Positions 49,285-59,562 are shown, numbered from the stretch's first letter. The stretch: DNA of 64,000 nucleotides from Phycisphaerae bacterium (GCA_030432255.1 JAUIHS010000013.1:55693-119692); one strand, 5' to 3'. Program-made: numbers and translations. Notes: generated by a model from the letters alone, not told the origin.

Positions 49285-50172
49285 TTACTTCCGACCGCCG
49301 CTCTTGGCAAAGAACGCGGCGATCGCCTCCCGACCCTCCTCCGTATTCCGAAGCCGGATGAGGTTCGCCCTCTCCGCCTCCAGACACGCATCCCAACCCG
49401 AAGTCACGCCAGCGCGAACACACGCGGCGACGGCCTCTGCCGCTTGCGTCCCGGGCAGGTCGGAGGTGACTCCATCCAGCGCCGTGCGGCCCGCATCACG
49501 CTTCGATGCTTCAGCGATGCTGATGGGCTCGCTCCGGGGCGATGCCTTCGGTTCAGCGGCGAGGGATGCGGCTCGGCTCATCAACTGATCAGCGGGGACC
49601 AGTTCGACGAGTCCGAATTCAGCGGCGGCGTCGACCTTGAAGGGTCGACCGGTCGCCGTGGCCTCGATCGCACGGCCGGCGTCCATACGCGCCGGGAGCA
49701 GGCATGTGCCGCCCCAGCCCGGGCAGATGGAAAGGCCGGCTTCGGGCAGGCCGACCAGGTAGGGCTTTGCGGGTGTCTCCGGATCGCGGGCGACGGGTGC
49801 CGCGGCGACGAGTCGATCGCAGTGCATGGCGATTTCGAGTCCACCGCCGAGGGCTGCACCGTTGAGGGCGGCCACGGTGGTGTACGGCATGGTGGCGAAG
49901 CGTCCGAAGACCCGGCTGCCGAACTTGAGATACGCATCGAGTGCGGCGTCATCGAGATCCATGATCTCGGCGAGGTTGGCACCGGCGATGAAGACGCGGC
50001 TGCGTGAGGCGAGGATCAGTCCGGACGCGTCGGTCCCGATCTCGTCAAGGGTGGCATCGATGGCCTTGAGCAGGTCGGAATCCAACACGACCACTGGCCG
50101 GTCGGACTGTTCCAGCCAGAGGGTGACCAGGCCGTCATCTGTGCGCTCGAATGGCAAACGCTGGAGGGTCAT
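49285..50172 (-). CDS. Enoyl-CoA hydratase, FadB/FadJ N-domain-like
   Basis: A 295-residue crotonase-fold protein that resembles the N-terminal domain of FadB/FadJ multienzymes without the dehydrogenase half. It shows FIAGANLAEIMDLDD (oxyanion strand), LNGAALGGGLEIAMHCDRLV and VGLPEAGLSICPGWGGTCLL, with both catalytic Glu positions (GLEIA and LPEAGL) kept. It would hydrate enoyl-CoAs made by the neighbouring acyl-CoA dehydrogenase, whose gene starts 55 nt downstream. The ATG at 50172 is chosen because MTLQRLPFER starts the domain. Confidence 0.85.
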   Translation of the reverse strand: MTLQRLPFERTDDGLVTLWLEQSDRPVVVLDSDLLKAIDATLDEIGTDASGLILASRSRVFIAGANLAEIMDLDDAALDAYLKFGSRVFGRFATMPYTTVAALNGAALGGGLEIAMHCDRLVAAAPVARDPETPAKPYLVGLPEAGLSICPGWGGTCLLPARMDAGRAIEATATGRPFKVDAAAEFGLVELVPADQLMSRAASLAAEPKASPRSEPISIAEASKRDAGRTALDGVTSDLPGTQAAEAVAACVRAGVTSGWDACLEAERANLIRLRNTEEGREAIAAFFAKSGGRK

Positions 50173-50424
50173 ATGATCCTCATCGCTCCTCGGTGTGATA
50201 CAAGACGGAAGCAAGCCTTCCCGGCCTCGGGATCCACCGGCGCCTGTTCAGGGACCGCCCGGGGTGTGATCGCTGCGATGCCGCGAACCGCATTATAGCG
50301 TGCCCGGCGAGGCTCGTCGGGAGGGGTTTGTTGGGATGATGAAGGGGCGAGGGAGGAAGGATGAGGCAGGAGGCGAATGCGGTGCTCCACCTCGTCTACC
50401 GATTCCCGTCTGGCCAATCCCGAA

Positions 50425-51234
50425 CTACACCGTCTGCTCCACCTGGTAGCCCATCTTCACCATCATCTCGCCGGCGTGCGCCTGGATGGCGGCGGCCTCT
50501 TCGTCGGTGAGTGGCTCGGGCTCGACGTACCCCTCGAAGGAGTTGATGCGCCGGTCCATCACGGTGCGGTCCATGCCCGTGACACCCGTGACACGCTCGA
50601 GTTTCGTGATGACGGCTTCGGGGTTCGCGGCGAGGTCGTCGTGGGCGATCAGGTGCACCTCGCCTGACTTCTCCTGAAGCGCCCGCAGGTTGGCTGCCCA
50701 CTGAGCGGCGTAGTGTTGAACACCCGCGAGGTCGGTGATGAAGTTGCGAGCCTTCGCCGAACGCACGACCTCGTACGGATTGCGGTAGATCCCGACGACG
50801 CTGCAGTTGGGCATCAGGACGCGGAAGATCTCGACCATGCCGGGGTTGGTCATGGGGATCTTGATCCCCCACCGCTCGTAGCCGTACTGGCGCGTGCTCT
50901 GCTCATAAACGAGCGTGCCGGCATAGAAAGCGTCGTACATGCGGAGCATGAACGCTTCCATGTCCGGCCACAGGTTGCTGGTCCATGACTCGGTGGTCTC
51001 GCTCAGAAACTTCCGCCGCGCTTCCTTCACTTCCTCTCCCGACGCCTTGTAGAAAAACGTGGCGCTGCGGACGATCTTGGGCAGGTGGTCCATGATCATC
51101 GTGTTCTCGCCGTAGACGATGATCTGGCGAGATGAGTTCAGGAGGCGCTGAAGCAGCGTCACACCGTTTCGGGCCGTGGGCGCCGTCACGATGATGGGCG
51201 AGAGCGATTGCATGTCTGCGGCGAGGGAACTCAT
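50425..51234 (-). CDS. Sulfotransferase family protein
   Basis: A 269-residue protein with the two PAPS-binding regions of sulfotransferases: the 5'-phosphosulfate loop IIVTAPTARNGVTLLQRLLN near residue 14-33, and the 3'-phosphate region VVGIYRNPYEVVRSAKARNF near residue 146. It therefore probably moves sulfate from PAPS to a carbohydrate, lipid or protein. The P-loop reads TAPTARNGVTLL rather than the common T.PRSGTT.L, a moderate change. It lacks a signal peptide. It is divergent from the ECF sigma gene. Confidence 0.8.
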   Translation of the reverse strand: MSSLAADMQSLSPIIVTAPTARNGVTLLQRLLNSSRQIIVYGENTMIMDHLPKIVRSATFFYKASGEEVKEARRKFLSETTESWTSNLWPDMEAFMLRMYDAFYAGTLVYEQSTRQYGYERWGIKIPMTNPGMVEIFRVLMPNCSVVGIYRNPYEVVRSAKARNFITDLAGVQHYAAQWAANLRALQEKSGEVHLIAHDDLAANPEAVITKLERVTGVTGMDRTVMDRRINSFEGYVEPEPLTDEEAAAIQAHAGEMMVKMGYQVEQTV

Positions 51235-51387
51235 AGGATCTTCGTGCTCCCTGAAGGTTCAGCGACGTCCGATACTGCGTATCGGCGGAACGCCCGCGCC
51301 GAGTTTGGCCGAATCCGCCGATCCGAGGTTCGCACCCGGATTGCGTCCTGATCGGCGTGAAGTCCCTCGACGAATACCCGCCTCAGG

Positions 51388-51393
51388 TATGAT
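51388..51393 (+). promoter_or_regulatory. -10 box TATGAT, leaderless promoter
   Basis: TATGAT ends 6 nt before the ATG at 51400 of the sigma-factor gene. Confidence 0.55.
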
Positions 51394-51399
51394 CAGTCC

Positions 51400-51966
51400 A
51401 TGTCCGACCCTCGTATCACGCAGATTCTGCAGGGCCTCGGCGGCGACGAGGACCTCCAGCACGAACTCCTTGAGTCCGTCTATGACGAACTGAAGGTGAT
51501 GGCGCGTCGACACATGGCCCAGGAACGGGGCGATCACACACTCCAGGCGACAGCGCTCGTCAACGAGGCGTACATGCGACTCGTCGGGGATGAGCCTGTG
51601 CCGTGGGAGAATCGGGCGCACTTCTTCGCGGCTGCCGCGGAATCCATGCGTCGCATCCTGATCGACCACGCGCGGAAGAAAGGGCGTCAGAAGCGAGGCG
51701 GCGATCGGCGTCGCGTCGCGATGGACGTGCTGGAGTTGGCGAGAGAGGGAGATGAACAGGACATCCTTGCCCTCGACGAAGCCCTGACGCGCCTCGACAC
51801 GGATGACCCGCGCGCGGCGATGGTCGTGCGGCTTCGTTTCTATGCCGGCCTGAGCGTCGAGCAGACTGCGCGTGTCATGGGCGTCTCCGAGCGCACCATC
51901 ATGCGCGAGTGGCGCTTCGCGCGAGCATCACTGTTCCGGGCGCTTGGGGATGAAGTAGAGGAATGA
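51400..51966 (+). CDS. ECF-type RNA polymerase sigma factor (Sig-70 X6 type)
   Basis: A 188-residue sigma factor of the ECF-like group abundant in planctomycetes. Region 2 shows ELKVMARRHMAQERGDHTLQ, followed by ATALVNEAYMRLVGDE and FFAAAAESMRRILIDHARKK. Region 4 shows VVRLRFYAGLSVEQTARVMG and SERTIMREWRFARASLFRAL, the HTH that reads the -35 element. In planctomycetes such genes usually sit next to serine/threonine kinases that control them; no kinase is adjacent here. Confidence 0.9.
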   Translation: MSDPRITQILQGLGGDEDLQHELLESVYDELKVMARRHMAQERGDHTLQATALVNEAYMRLVGDEPVPWENRAHFFAAAAESMRRILIDHARKKGRQKRGGDRRRVAMDVLELAREGDEQDILALDEALTRLDTDDPRAAMVVRLRFYAGLSVEQTARVMGVSERTIMREWRFARASLFRALGDEVEE

Positions 51967-52030
51967 TGCCAGGGATCAGTGATCAGGGAAGAGTCACTGG
52001 CCCCTTCTCCCTGAGTCCCTGTCCCCTGAC
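51967..52030. repeat. Simple repeat with inverted halves
   Basis: GGGATCAGTGATCAGGGA followed by CCCCTTCTCCCTGAGTCCCT and GTCCCCTGACTCAC. It lies between two convergent genes and might serve as a weak transcript end. Confidence 0.4.
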
Positions 52031-53890
52031 TCACTCACACTTCGTCGTCCACTCGACCATGAGCGTGTCGAGGTCTGCCTGATCGACGTTGCCGTCGGCA
52101 TTGAGGTCGTGAATGGAGCTGGCTGACTCCCAGGCTTCGATGATCTCGTCGAGATCCTCGTAGGTCACGCGGTTGTCGAGGTCGATGTCGGCTCGGCAAT
52201 ACTCGAATGCACCGATGTCCACCGAGACACCCAGCACGCGGTGTCCGCCGTCGAGATCGCGCTCGCCATCCTTCGTCAGCCCGCTGTCTCCTGCGTCGAT
52301 GGCTGGTGACGTCGGCAGCAACTGCAGGGGGCCGCGCTCGTCCGCGCGGAACATCGGGTCGACATTGCGATTCCCGGTGCCCTCACCGTTCCACCCGTTC
52401 TGAATGATGCAGTGAGACACGAAAGCCTCACCAGGAGCATCGTCGTCCACACGCTCCACGACGAACTGGCTGTCGTCGCGATGATTCGGGGCCGTGTTGC
52501 CGAACAGGATCGAATTGGTGATCTCAGGGAAGACGCCCGCAGCGAAGATCGCGGCACCCGGCGTCAGCTCCATGTCCTCACTACGAGCAACATTGCTGAC
52601 AAGCGTGCAGTTGCGGATGACAGGGGCCTCCGCAGCACCCGACAGGTGCATCGCACCACCCTGCTGTCCTGCGTGGTTGTCGCTCATGATGACGCTGACG
52701 AGACTGAGTTCCGTGCCCTCGCTCGCCAGTGCACCGCCGGAACCATCGGTGTCGTTGTTGTGGAAACGTGAACGATGAATCTCCGCTGTTCCACCAATCG
52801 TGCGGAGGGCGCCAGCCTCGCGGCGTGCGGCGTTGAGCTGGTAGCTCTCTTCCCGGGCACTCAGGTCAATACCCGCTGCACATAGCGCGCCGGCGCCAAG
52901 CCCCTCGGCGTGATTGTCGGCGAACTGGTTGCCTCGCATGACAACAGATGCACGACGCCCGCCATTCCGTATGGCCAGAGCACCGGCAGCATCGACGGAC
53001 TCGCCGCGGGCGGTATTCCCGATGAAACTCGTGTCTTCGAAGCGGACGCGGGATGCACCGTCGATGAGCATGGCCCCGGCGGTGCCGCCTTCGTTCTCGG
53101 AGAACCAGCAGTCGGTGACATCGAGGCGTTGCACGTCCTTGATGTGCACGGTCGCGTCCGTCGTTGATCCGCCGCAATCGAGGCAGGTGACACCATGAAG
53201 CGCGACGCGTGCGGCGTCGGCGCTGAGCGCCACGCCGTCGATGAAACTCATGGCAACCCTGCGAAGCGTGATGTCATGTGCAATGGCGTCAATACCCCGG
53301 GCGCCGGGTTCATCCGGTCCGACGATCATGACGTCGGTGAGGCTGATGCGCTCACCGGCCTGGATGCGCATGGCTGTGCCGCACTTCGCGAAGATGGAAT
53401 TCGAGATGGCGACGCTGCGCCCGGGTGCGGTTTCGTTGTACACGGTGATACCGACCGGCTGGCTGATGAACTCGAGGTCGCTCGCATCAACACGTGAATT
53501 CAGGATTCGCAGCGAGGCCTGGCAATCGCTCCCGGCAAAGGTGCACCAGGTGATGTCGAGACGCGCATCCTGTACGAGCACCTCGCCCTCGATGGCCAGA
53601 CCGTCGAGGATGACGTCAGCACCCGCTTCAATCTGGACGGCGCGGCCGCCGCAGGCGCGAAGCGTGGGCGGAGCGTCGCTCTCGGAATCGACGGCGCGGA
53701 TGGTGAGTCGGCGCCCGCTGATGACGAGACGCCCGTTCCAAGTGCCGGGGCCAAGTTCGATCGTGTCGCCGTCCCGGGCGGCGTCGGCCGCGGCCTGGAG
53801 CGACATCCCGGAGGACACGGTCACGGTCGCGGCTGGCGCGGCGGCGGCGCACAGGATCAGGGCCAGGATCATCAGTGCGGTTCTTCTCAT
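52031..53890 (-). CDS. Secreted beta-helix protein with divergent dockerin-like tail
   Basis: A 619-residue exported protein. The ATG at 53890 follows GAGGAG and starts the signal peptide RRTALMILALILCAAAAPAA. The body is a right-handed parallel beta-helix: many short turns such as DAARVALHGVTCLDCGGSTT, IHRSRFHNNDTDGSGGALAS and VIMSDNHAGQQGGAMHLSGA. Such proteins bind or cleave polysaccharides, but no polyuronate lyase catalytic set is evident. The end carries two EF-like loops (DIDLDNRVTYEDLDEIIEAW and DLNADGNVDQADLDTLMVEW), a more divergent dockerin-like pair than the tails at 21440 and 61366. Confidence 0.85.
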   Translation of the reverse strand: MRRTALMILALILCAAAAPAATVTVSSGMSLQAAADAARDGDTIELGPGTWNGRLVISGRRLTIRAVDSESDAPPTLRACGGRAVQIEAGADVILDGLAIEGEVLVQDARLDITWCTFAGSDCQASLRILNSRVDASDLEFISQPVGITVYNETAPGRSVAISNSIFAKCGTAMRIQAGERISLTDVMIVGPDEPGARGIDAIAHDITLRRVAMSFIDGVALSADAARVALHGVTCLDCGGSTTDATVHIKDVQRLDVTDCWFSENEGGTAGAMLIDGASRVRFEDTSFIGNTARGESVDAAGALAIRNGGRRASVVMRGNQFADNHAEGLGAGALCAAGIDLSAREESYQLNAARREAGALRTIGGTAEIHRSRFHNNDTDGSGGALASEGTELSLVSVIMSDNHAGQQGGAMHLSGAAEAPVIRNCTLVSNVARSEDMELTPGAAIFAAGVFPEITNSILFGNTAPNHRDDSQFVVERVDDDAPGEAFVSHCIIQNGWNGEGTGNRNVDPMFRADERGPLQLLPTSPAIDAGDSGLTKDGERDLDGGHRVLGVSVDIGAFEYCRADIDLDNRVTYEDLDEIIEAWESASSIHDLNADGNVDQADLDTLMVEWTTKCE

Positions 53891-54050
53891 ATGACTCCTC
53901 ACCACCAACCCCGCCGGAACCCTGACCATGACGGCCCGGCCCGATCGTCGGAACCTCCTGTCGGACATGATCTTACCGGAAACCCGCGGCGGAAGCACCC
54001 CCTCATTTCAGGGAAGTTCTCCGTATCCTGAAGGGGTCAGCCGGAAGGGC

Positions 54051-54056
54051 TACCAT
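54051..54056 (+). promoter_or_regulatory. -10 box TACCAT, leaderless promoter
   Basis: TACCAT ends 6 nt before the ATG at 54063. Confidence 0.5.
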
Positions 54057-54062
54057 GCGTCC

Positions 54063-55031
54063 ATGCATGCACTCGGCGCGCTACTGGAAACGATCGTGGA
54101 CTACGCGGGGCTCTTTCCGCCCTCCAAGCTGGATATGGCCCCCACCGTGCGGAATTTCGCCCAGTACGTGGGTTCGGATGACGCGTGGATGCTGAGCCGA
54201 CTTGTCGTCCCGGTGGCCCGTTTCGAAGAATTCGAACTCATCGCCGACCGTCACCTGCCCCGAGGCGAACTGCCCGCGGAACCGCCCGAGGGGAGCGAAC
54301 CGGCCGCGGAGTTGGACGGTGGCGTCGAACCCTGGCGGATCTCGGCGCTGATCGGTCCCGATCTGAATGCCGACATTGATCGGATCTTCGCCTTCAACCA
54401 GGCGCATACCGCGGCGGAGGATGTCGGCCGGGTGATCGTGGACGCCATCGAACTCAAGGGTCCGGATGCTCGGACGATTGACGAAGCCATGCGAGTCGTC
54501 CCCGAGCAACTGGACGCGTACTTCGAGATCCCGTGGGACCAGGATCCGCGCGGTCCGATTGCCGCCCTCGCCGGAACAGGCGGGCGGGCGAAGATCCGAT
54601 GCGGCGGTCCGGTGGCCGACCTGTTCCCACCGTCGGAGGCGGTGGCCCGGTTCATCACCGCCTGCGCGGCGGCGGGCGTGGCTTTGAAGTTCACGGCGGG
54701 ACTGCATCACCCGATCCGGGCGGAGCACAATCTGACGTATGAGACCGACTCGCCGCGAGGCGTCATGCACGGCTTCCTGAATGTCTTTCTTGCTGCGTGT
54801 CTGCTTCGTGTTCGCGCGATTGCACCGGAGCGTGTGGTGGACCTGCTGGAGGAGACTCGTCCGGAGGCATTCCACTTTGATGAGTCGGGTGCCGGCTGGA
54901 ATGACGTGCGTCTTGACGTGGACCAGTTGGCCCAGGCTCGCGACGATTTTGCGGTGAGCTTCGGCTCGTGTTCGTTTGAAGAGCCGGTTGCGGATCTCCG
55001 CTCGCTCGGGCTCCTGGCGCCGGCGTCCTGA
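54063..55031 (+). CDS. Conserved-looking protein paired with fumarylacetoacetase
   Basis: A 322-residue soluble protein with no signal peptide. Blocks that look conserved are LLETIVDYAGLFPPSKLDM at the start, IDAIELKGPDARTIDEAMRV region, AKIRCGGPVADLFPP, LKFTAGLHHPIRAEHN and RVRAIAPERVVDLLEE, followed by DESGAGWNDVRL. The KIRCGG and KFTAGLHHP stretches suggest a barrel-type active site. The open frame extends upstream, but the ATG at 54063 fits the -10 box. It precedes fahA by 61 nt in the same direction, so a role in aromatic amino acid breakdown is possible. I do not recognise the family. Confidence 0.65.
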   Translation: MHALGALLETIVDYAGLFPPSKLDMAPTVRNFAQYVGSDDAWMLSRLVVPVARFEEFELIADRHLPRGELPAEPPEGSEPAAELDGGVEPWRISALIGPDLNADIDRIFAFNQAHTAAEDVGRVIVDAIELKGPDARTIDEAMRVVPEQLDAYFEIPWDQDPRGPIAALAGTGGRAKIRCGGPVADLFPPSEAVARFITACAAAGVALKFTAGLHHPIRAEHNLTYETDSPRGVMHGFLNVFLAACLLRVRAIAPERVVDLLEETRPEAFHFDESGAGWNDVRLDVDQLAQARDDFAVSFGSCSFEEPVADLRSLGLLAPAS

Positions 55032-55092
55032 TCGGCTGACGCTTTCGATGTAGACTCCCCGCTTTCCCCCACCTTCAGATCTCGAGAAGACC

Positions 55093-56403
<1,311 letters not shown>

Positions 56404-56474
56404 CAGCCCGTTTCTCCTGCGGCCTCCTGTTCACCTGTTCGACGATTGACCCGTTTACCTGCTTGCCACTCTCC

Positions 56475-57107
56475 TTACTCTGCTCCCCCCACAACAAACA
56501 CCCCCGCGCACATGGAGCACCTGATCCATGTGACGTTCCAGCCTTCGGCCCGGATGGCGTCGCATGCTTCGTCCGCGGCCCAGTAGTGCTCCGTGTCATC
56601 CCAGGCGTCGCGCCAGGTGTCGCGTGTCTGTTCAAGGTCGGCGCTCGTGTCGAAGGCAACGTCTCCAATGACAACGCGGCCGTCCGGCGCGAGGCGCCGC
56701 ATTGCGTTGCGCAGGAGCGCGATCTTGTCTTCGAGGGTGAACTCATGAAAGACGTAGGCGGAAACGACTGCGTCAAAGGGTCCATCGAGCGAGGTGGGCC
56801 ACGGCTTCAGCAGGTTGGCTTCGATGAGTTGCGCTTCGGGGATCCGTCGACGCGCTTCGTCGAGCATCGCCGCGGACAGATCAACACCGACGACCGAACT
56901 GCCGCCGTCAATGAGCGGGCGTGCGACGACACCGGTTCCGGTACCGAGATCGAGGACACGTCCGCGCTCCCCCACTTCCGTGCAGATGCGCCGGATGACA
57001 TCGTCGTAGCCTGCGAAGGGGAAACCGTCCTGGCGCGCGGTCTCGGCGACGAATGCGTCATAGTCAGCAGCCCAGTCTTCGAAGAGTTCGCGTCGATCGG
57101 TTGGCAT
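56475..57107 (-). CDS. SAM-dependent methyltransferase, YrrT-like
   Basis: A 210-residue class I methyltransferase. The N-terminus LFEDWAADYDAFVAE is typical of the YrrT/UbiE-like group. Motif I is VLDLGTGTGVVARPLIDGG, motif II VVGVDLSAAMLDEARRRIPE, and the later FDAVVSAYVFHEFTLEDKI matches motif IV. The last 20 residues contain two Cys (WIRCSMCAGVFVVGG). A small-molecule acceptor is likely but unknown. It is convergent with fahA and lies apart from other methylation genes. Confidence 0.82.
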   Translation of the reverse strand: MPTDRRELFEDWAADYDAFVAETARQDGFPFAGYDDVIRRICTEVGERGRVLDLGTGTGVVARPLIDGGSSVVGVDLSAAMLDEARRRIPEAQLIEANLLKPWPTSLDGPFDAVVSAYVFHEFTLEDKIALLRNAMRRLAPDGRVVIGDVAFDTSADLEQTRDTWRDAWDDTEHYWAADEACDAIRAEGWNVTWIRCSMCAGVFVVGGAE

Positions 57108-57109
57108 GG

Positions 57110-57375
57110 TTGGGTCTCGGGGGAAAGGGGGAGATGAGGGATTCAGGAGACGGGAATTGGGAAACGGGACACGGGAGTCGGGGTGGATTGCCTTCGGCGT
57201 TCAATCTGACGAGCTTCCGCTCGCCTGCAAACATCCGAAGGGTTCTCTTGGAGCGGAAGCTCCTCAGGTTCGACGCCAAGAGGCGCTCCACCCCGTTTCC
57301 CGATTCCCGTCTCCCGCTTCCCGATTCGTTTCCCACGCCCCATCACGCGGCGACGCACACCGGATCACGTCATGC
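57110..57375. repeat. Repeat-rich intergenic segment with inverted GGAGCTTCCGCTC elements
   Basis: Starts with GGGAATTGGGAAACGGGACA-type units and ends with the mirror image CCCGATTCCCGTCTCCCGC. Between them are CGAGC-TTCC-GCTCG (about 57210) and GGAGC-GGAA-GCTCC (about 57251). A related element with GAGGAGCTTCCGCTCG lies at 61266. No coding sequence is supported. Confidence 0.6.
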
Positions 57376-57406
57376 AAAAACCGGCCCCCATCGGTGGGAG
57401 CCGGTT
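57376..57406 (-). terminator. Rho-independent terminator of the flgM-like gene
   Basis: Stem CCGGC(C)CCCA / TGGG(A)GCCGG with loop TCGG. On the minus strand it is followed by TTTTTGC. It lies 36 nt after the flgM-like stop. Confidence 0.85.
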
Positions 57407-57441
57407 CGTCGATCCGGGAGATTGCGTGTGTGGTTGTTCGG

Positions 57442-57729
57442 TCAGGCGAACTGATCGATGAGTGCGCTCACCGTGGCGTCGATGCGCTGCTCGGTGATGT
57501 ACTCGCCTCGGGCGATGAGTTCGCGAACGTGGTTGACGAGGTCGGTTCTGATCTCGGTGTCCTCCGAGTCAAGTGCGAGTGACGAGAGTTCGACAGAGTC
57601 CGCGCGGGCCGCCGAAGCGGTCTGGCTGTGGCTGCTGCCGAGTTCGGACGCGCGGTCCTGTCGGCTGGCGACGTTCCATTGCGGGATGCGTCCGCCGGAC
57701 ACCGGTCCGGTCTGACTGATATCGGTCAT
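57442..57729 (-). CDS. flgM: FlgM-like anti-sigma-28 factor
   Basis: A 95-residue protein whose C-terminal half fits FlgM: ADSVELSSLALDSEDTEIRT, VNHVRELIARGEYITEQRID and ATVSALIDQFA. FlgM holds the flagellar sigma factor until the hook is complete. The N-terminal half is polar and disordered-looking, as in FlgM. The ATG at 57729 is preceded by GGAG. No flagellar gene lies within the window, so the partner is inferred from the family only. It has its own terminator. Confidence 0.75.
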   Translation of the reverse strand: MTDISQTGPVSGGRIPQWNVASRQDRASELGSSHSQTASAARADSVELSSLALDSEDTEIRTDLVNHVRELIARGEYITEQRIDATVSALIDQFA

Positions 57730-58052
57730 GGCCGTGAAAACTCCGTGTGAAGTGTGGTTGCGCTTGATCGTTGTTCGTGCCACGGGCTGGCTCCGCCTGG
57801 CGTGAATTCTTCTGGTTGAACGCCACCCATGGCTGATCCGCAGAGCGCTCCATCGCTCCGAATTCCGGTTGCACTAGGTGTATCGTCGGCGCCGAGGGGG
57901 CATCTTGAACTTTGTTGTTGATCCCAAATCAGATTGAAGTCGGTACACTGAAGCAACTCGTGACAATAAGTCGCGAATGGACCTCGGGTCGCCCGCAGGA
58001 ACCCTCCTCACGACCCCGTGGACCCCCTCCCAAGCCAAGTACGGAGACGCCC
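57730..58052. other. Divergent intergenic region
   Basis: Between the flgM-like gene and the lipoprotein gene. TACACT near 57941 with an upstream TTGATC is a candidate plus-strand promoter, leaving a leader of about 100 nt. No coding sequence is supported. Confidence 0.4.
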
Positions 58053-58964
58053 ATGACCGGTCGGATTTGCTGCATCTTTTTTCTCTCATCGCTCCTGGCA
58101 GCCGGTCTGTTCGGGTGTGCCTCGTCCCAATCCAACACCTCCGCAGGGCGGTCCGACCTGAACCCCGAAGGGGTCTTCCCGACCCGCAGTACAACCCGCG
58201 CCAACGGGTCCGGCACGAATCAGTCGGACGATGTCGAGGTGGCCACCGACGCCCAGTCGCAGGGTGGCGATGTCCTCCCCCAGACAGGTGGGTGGTCGAT
58301 CCTGCTCGAGAGTTTCCCCGGTCGCGATCAACTCGCCCTCGCACGCCAGCGCCTCCCCCATGTCAGCCGCATGCTCGGACGGAACGATGTCCAGATCCGG
58401 GCGGTCAACCACGGCTATGCCATTGTCCTCGGCTCCTACGAAGAGGCGGAAAGCCCGGCCGCCGAACGCGACCTCCAGTTCGCCCGAACATTCAGGGTGG
58501 GGAACCAGGTGCCCTACGGGGCGGCGTGGCTGGTTCCGCCGCGATCGGCGGTGATTGCCGGCGAGCGTCCTGAGATGAACCTGGCGTATGCCCGGCGTGT
58601 GTGGCCGAATGCCCGCTACTCGCTCCAGGTGGAGGTGTACCAGGCGCCGGGAAACACGAGCACGTCGGATCGTGCCAAGTTCCGCCGGGCCGCGGAGGAG
58701 CGGGCTTTTGAGATTCGCCAGGAGGGTGATCCGGCCTTCTACTACCACGGGCGGAACATGAGCATGGTGACCATCGGGCTCTTCACGACCGACGACTATG
58801 ACGATCGCGGCGGCCCGACGGCGGTTCGGAGTCCTGAACTGCGTGCTCTCATGGAGCGGTATCCCCTGAACCTGATGAATGGTATGGAGCAGTGGGAGAA
58901 GGGGTGGAAAGATGGGCAACGCGTGGAGCGGCGTCAGCGAAGCATGCTGATTCACGTCCCGTAG
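58053..58964 (+). CDS. Lipoprotein with SPOR-like fold impression
   Basis: A 303-residue exported lipoprotein: MTGRICCIFFLSSLLAAGLF followed by the lipobox FGCASS. The open frame upstream is ignored because the signal peptide starts at 58053. The mature part has a low-complexity linker, then GGWSILLESFPGRDQLALAR and QIRAVNHGYAIVLGSYEEAE, which look like a SPOR-type peptidoglycan-binding or related alpha/beta fold. A second similar block follows (YSLQVEVYQAPGN...FYYHGRNMSMVTIGLF). Two tandem halves are therefore likely. Function unknown; an envelope role is inferred. Confidence 0.6.
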   Translation: MTGRICCIFFLSSLLAAGLFGCASSQSNTSAGRSDLNPEGVFPTRSTTRANGSGTNQSDDVEVATDAQSQGGDVLPQTGGWSILLESFPGRDQLALARQRLPHVSRMLGRNDVQIRAVNHGYAIVLGSYEEAESPAAERDLQFARTFRVGNQVPYGAAWLVPPRSAVIAGERPEMNLAYARRVWPNARYSLQVEVYQAPGNTSTSDRAKFRRAAEERAFEIRQEGDPAFYYHGRNMSMVTIGLFTTDDYDDRGGPTAVRSPELRALMERYPLNLMNGMEQWEKGWKDGQRVERRQRSMLIHVP

Positions 58965-59170
58965 AGGCTCTCTCACGGGCTTCAGTGCCGGGGTAACGGG
59001 GTGGACAGGAGCGACGCGAGGGGGGATCGCGGCTGCTTTGCCGTTCTTTGCGCTTGTGTCAGGATCGTGCTTTCCTGAGGTCAGGACCCGATAAGGGACC
59101 ATCAGGGCACTTTTGTCTGCAAGTTGGTGCGATTCTTGCGCGGCGGTCTTGCGAACCGCCCCCTGACGGG
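58965..59170. other. Intergenic segment and candidate promoter
   Basis: No gene is supported. At the end lie -35 TTGCGA (59149-59154), a 16-nt spacer and -10 TATGCT (59171-59176), which would start the structured RNA that follows. CCTGAGGTCAGG (59072-59083) is a palindrome-like element. Confidence 0.4.
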
Positions 59171-59182
59171 TATGCTTTCCGC

Positions 59183-59536
59183 GTGTTCAGATCTGTTTGC
59201 ACAGGCAGACTGCACGTCGACCACCTGTCTATTCACGGGTGATCGAGAGAGAGTTAGGTCACGGAAAAGGAAATGACTGATCGGGCGCGATGTTTGCGCG
59301 ATCGCTGCACGGTGGTGACTCACCCTGCGAACGGCCCGATCCTGTCGACACGAGCGGGAAATCGCTCGGGCCGGTGTTGTGATCGTTATCTGCATAGGGG
59401 CGTTACTAATCTGAAGGAAGGACCAACTGGTCTTTGATGACAGATGGGTAGGAGGAGCAAGCAACCCTGACTGCGATCTGCAATGACGAACACGAAACCA
59501 CCCGTGGCAGACTCCGCCGCGGGTTGGTTCTTTTTT
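59183..59536 (+). ncRNA. Candidate structured non-coding RNA, about 350 nt
   Basis: A promoter-like pair lies just upstream and a strong terminator ends the segment (59496-59536). Inside are GATCGGGC (59279-59286) and GCCCGATC (59334-59341), a perfect 8-bp long-range helix enclosing GCGAT...ATCGC and a CACGGTG...CACCCTG stem. Downstream are CGAGCG-GGAAAT-CGCTCG (about 59351-59368) and GACCA-AC-TGGTC (about 59421). There is no credible reading frame on either strand. It shows no tmRNA, RNase P, SRP or 6S hallmarks that I can recognise. Identity unknown. Confidence 0.45.
59496..59536 (+). terminator. Rho-independent terminator of the candidate RNA
   Basis: A 13-bp stem with one bulge (AACCACCCGTGGC / GCCGCGGGTTGGTT), a 7-nt loop AGACTCC and then TTCTTTTTT. 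Confidence 0.85.
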
Positions 59537-59562
59537 GGGAGCGGGGTGCGGGGTGCGGGGAA

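Noticed and set aside
59183..59536. tmRNA, RNase P RNA or 6S RNA
   Set aside because: No TPsiC-like arm with CCA end, no P4 consensus, and no long rod with a central bubble could be found.
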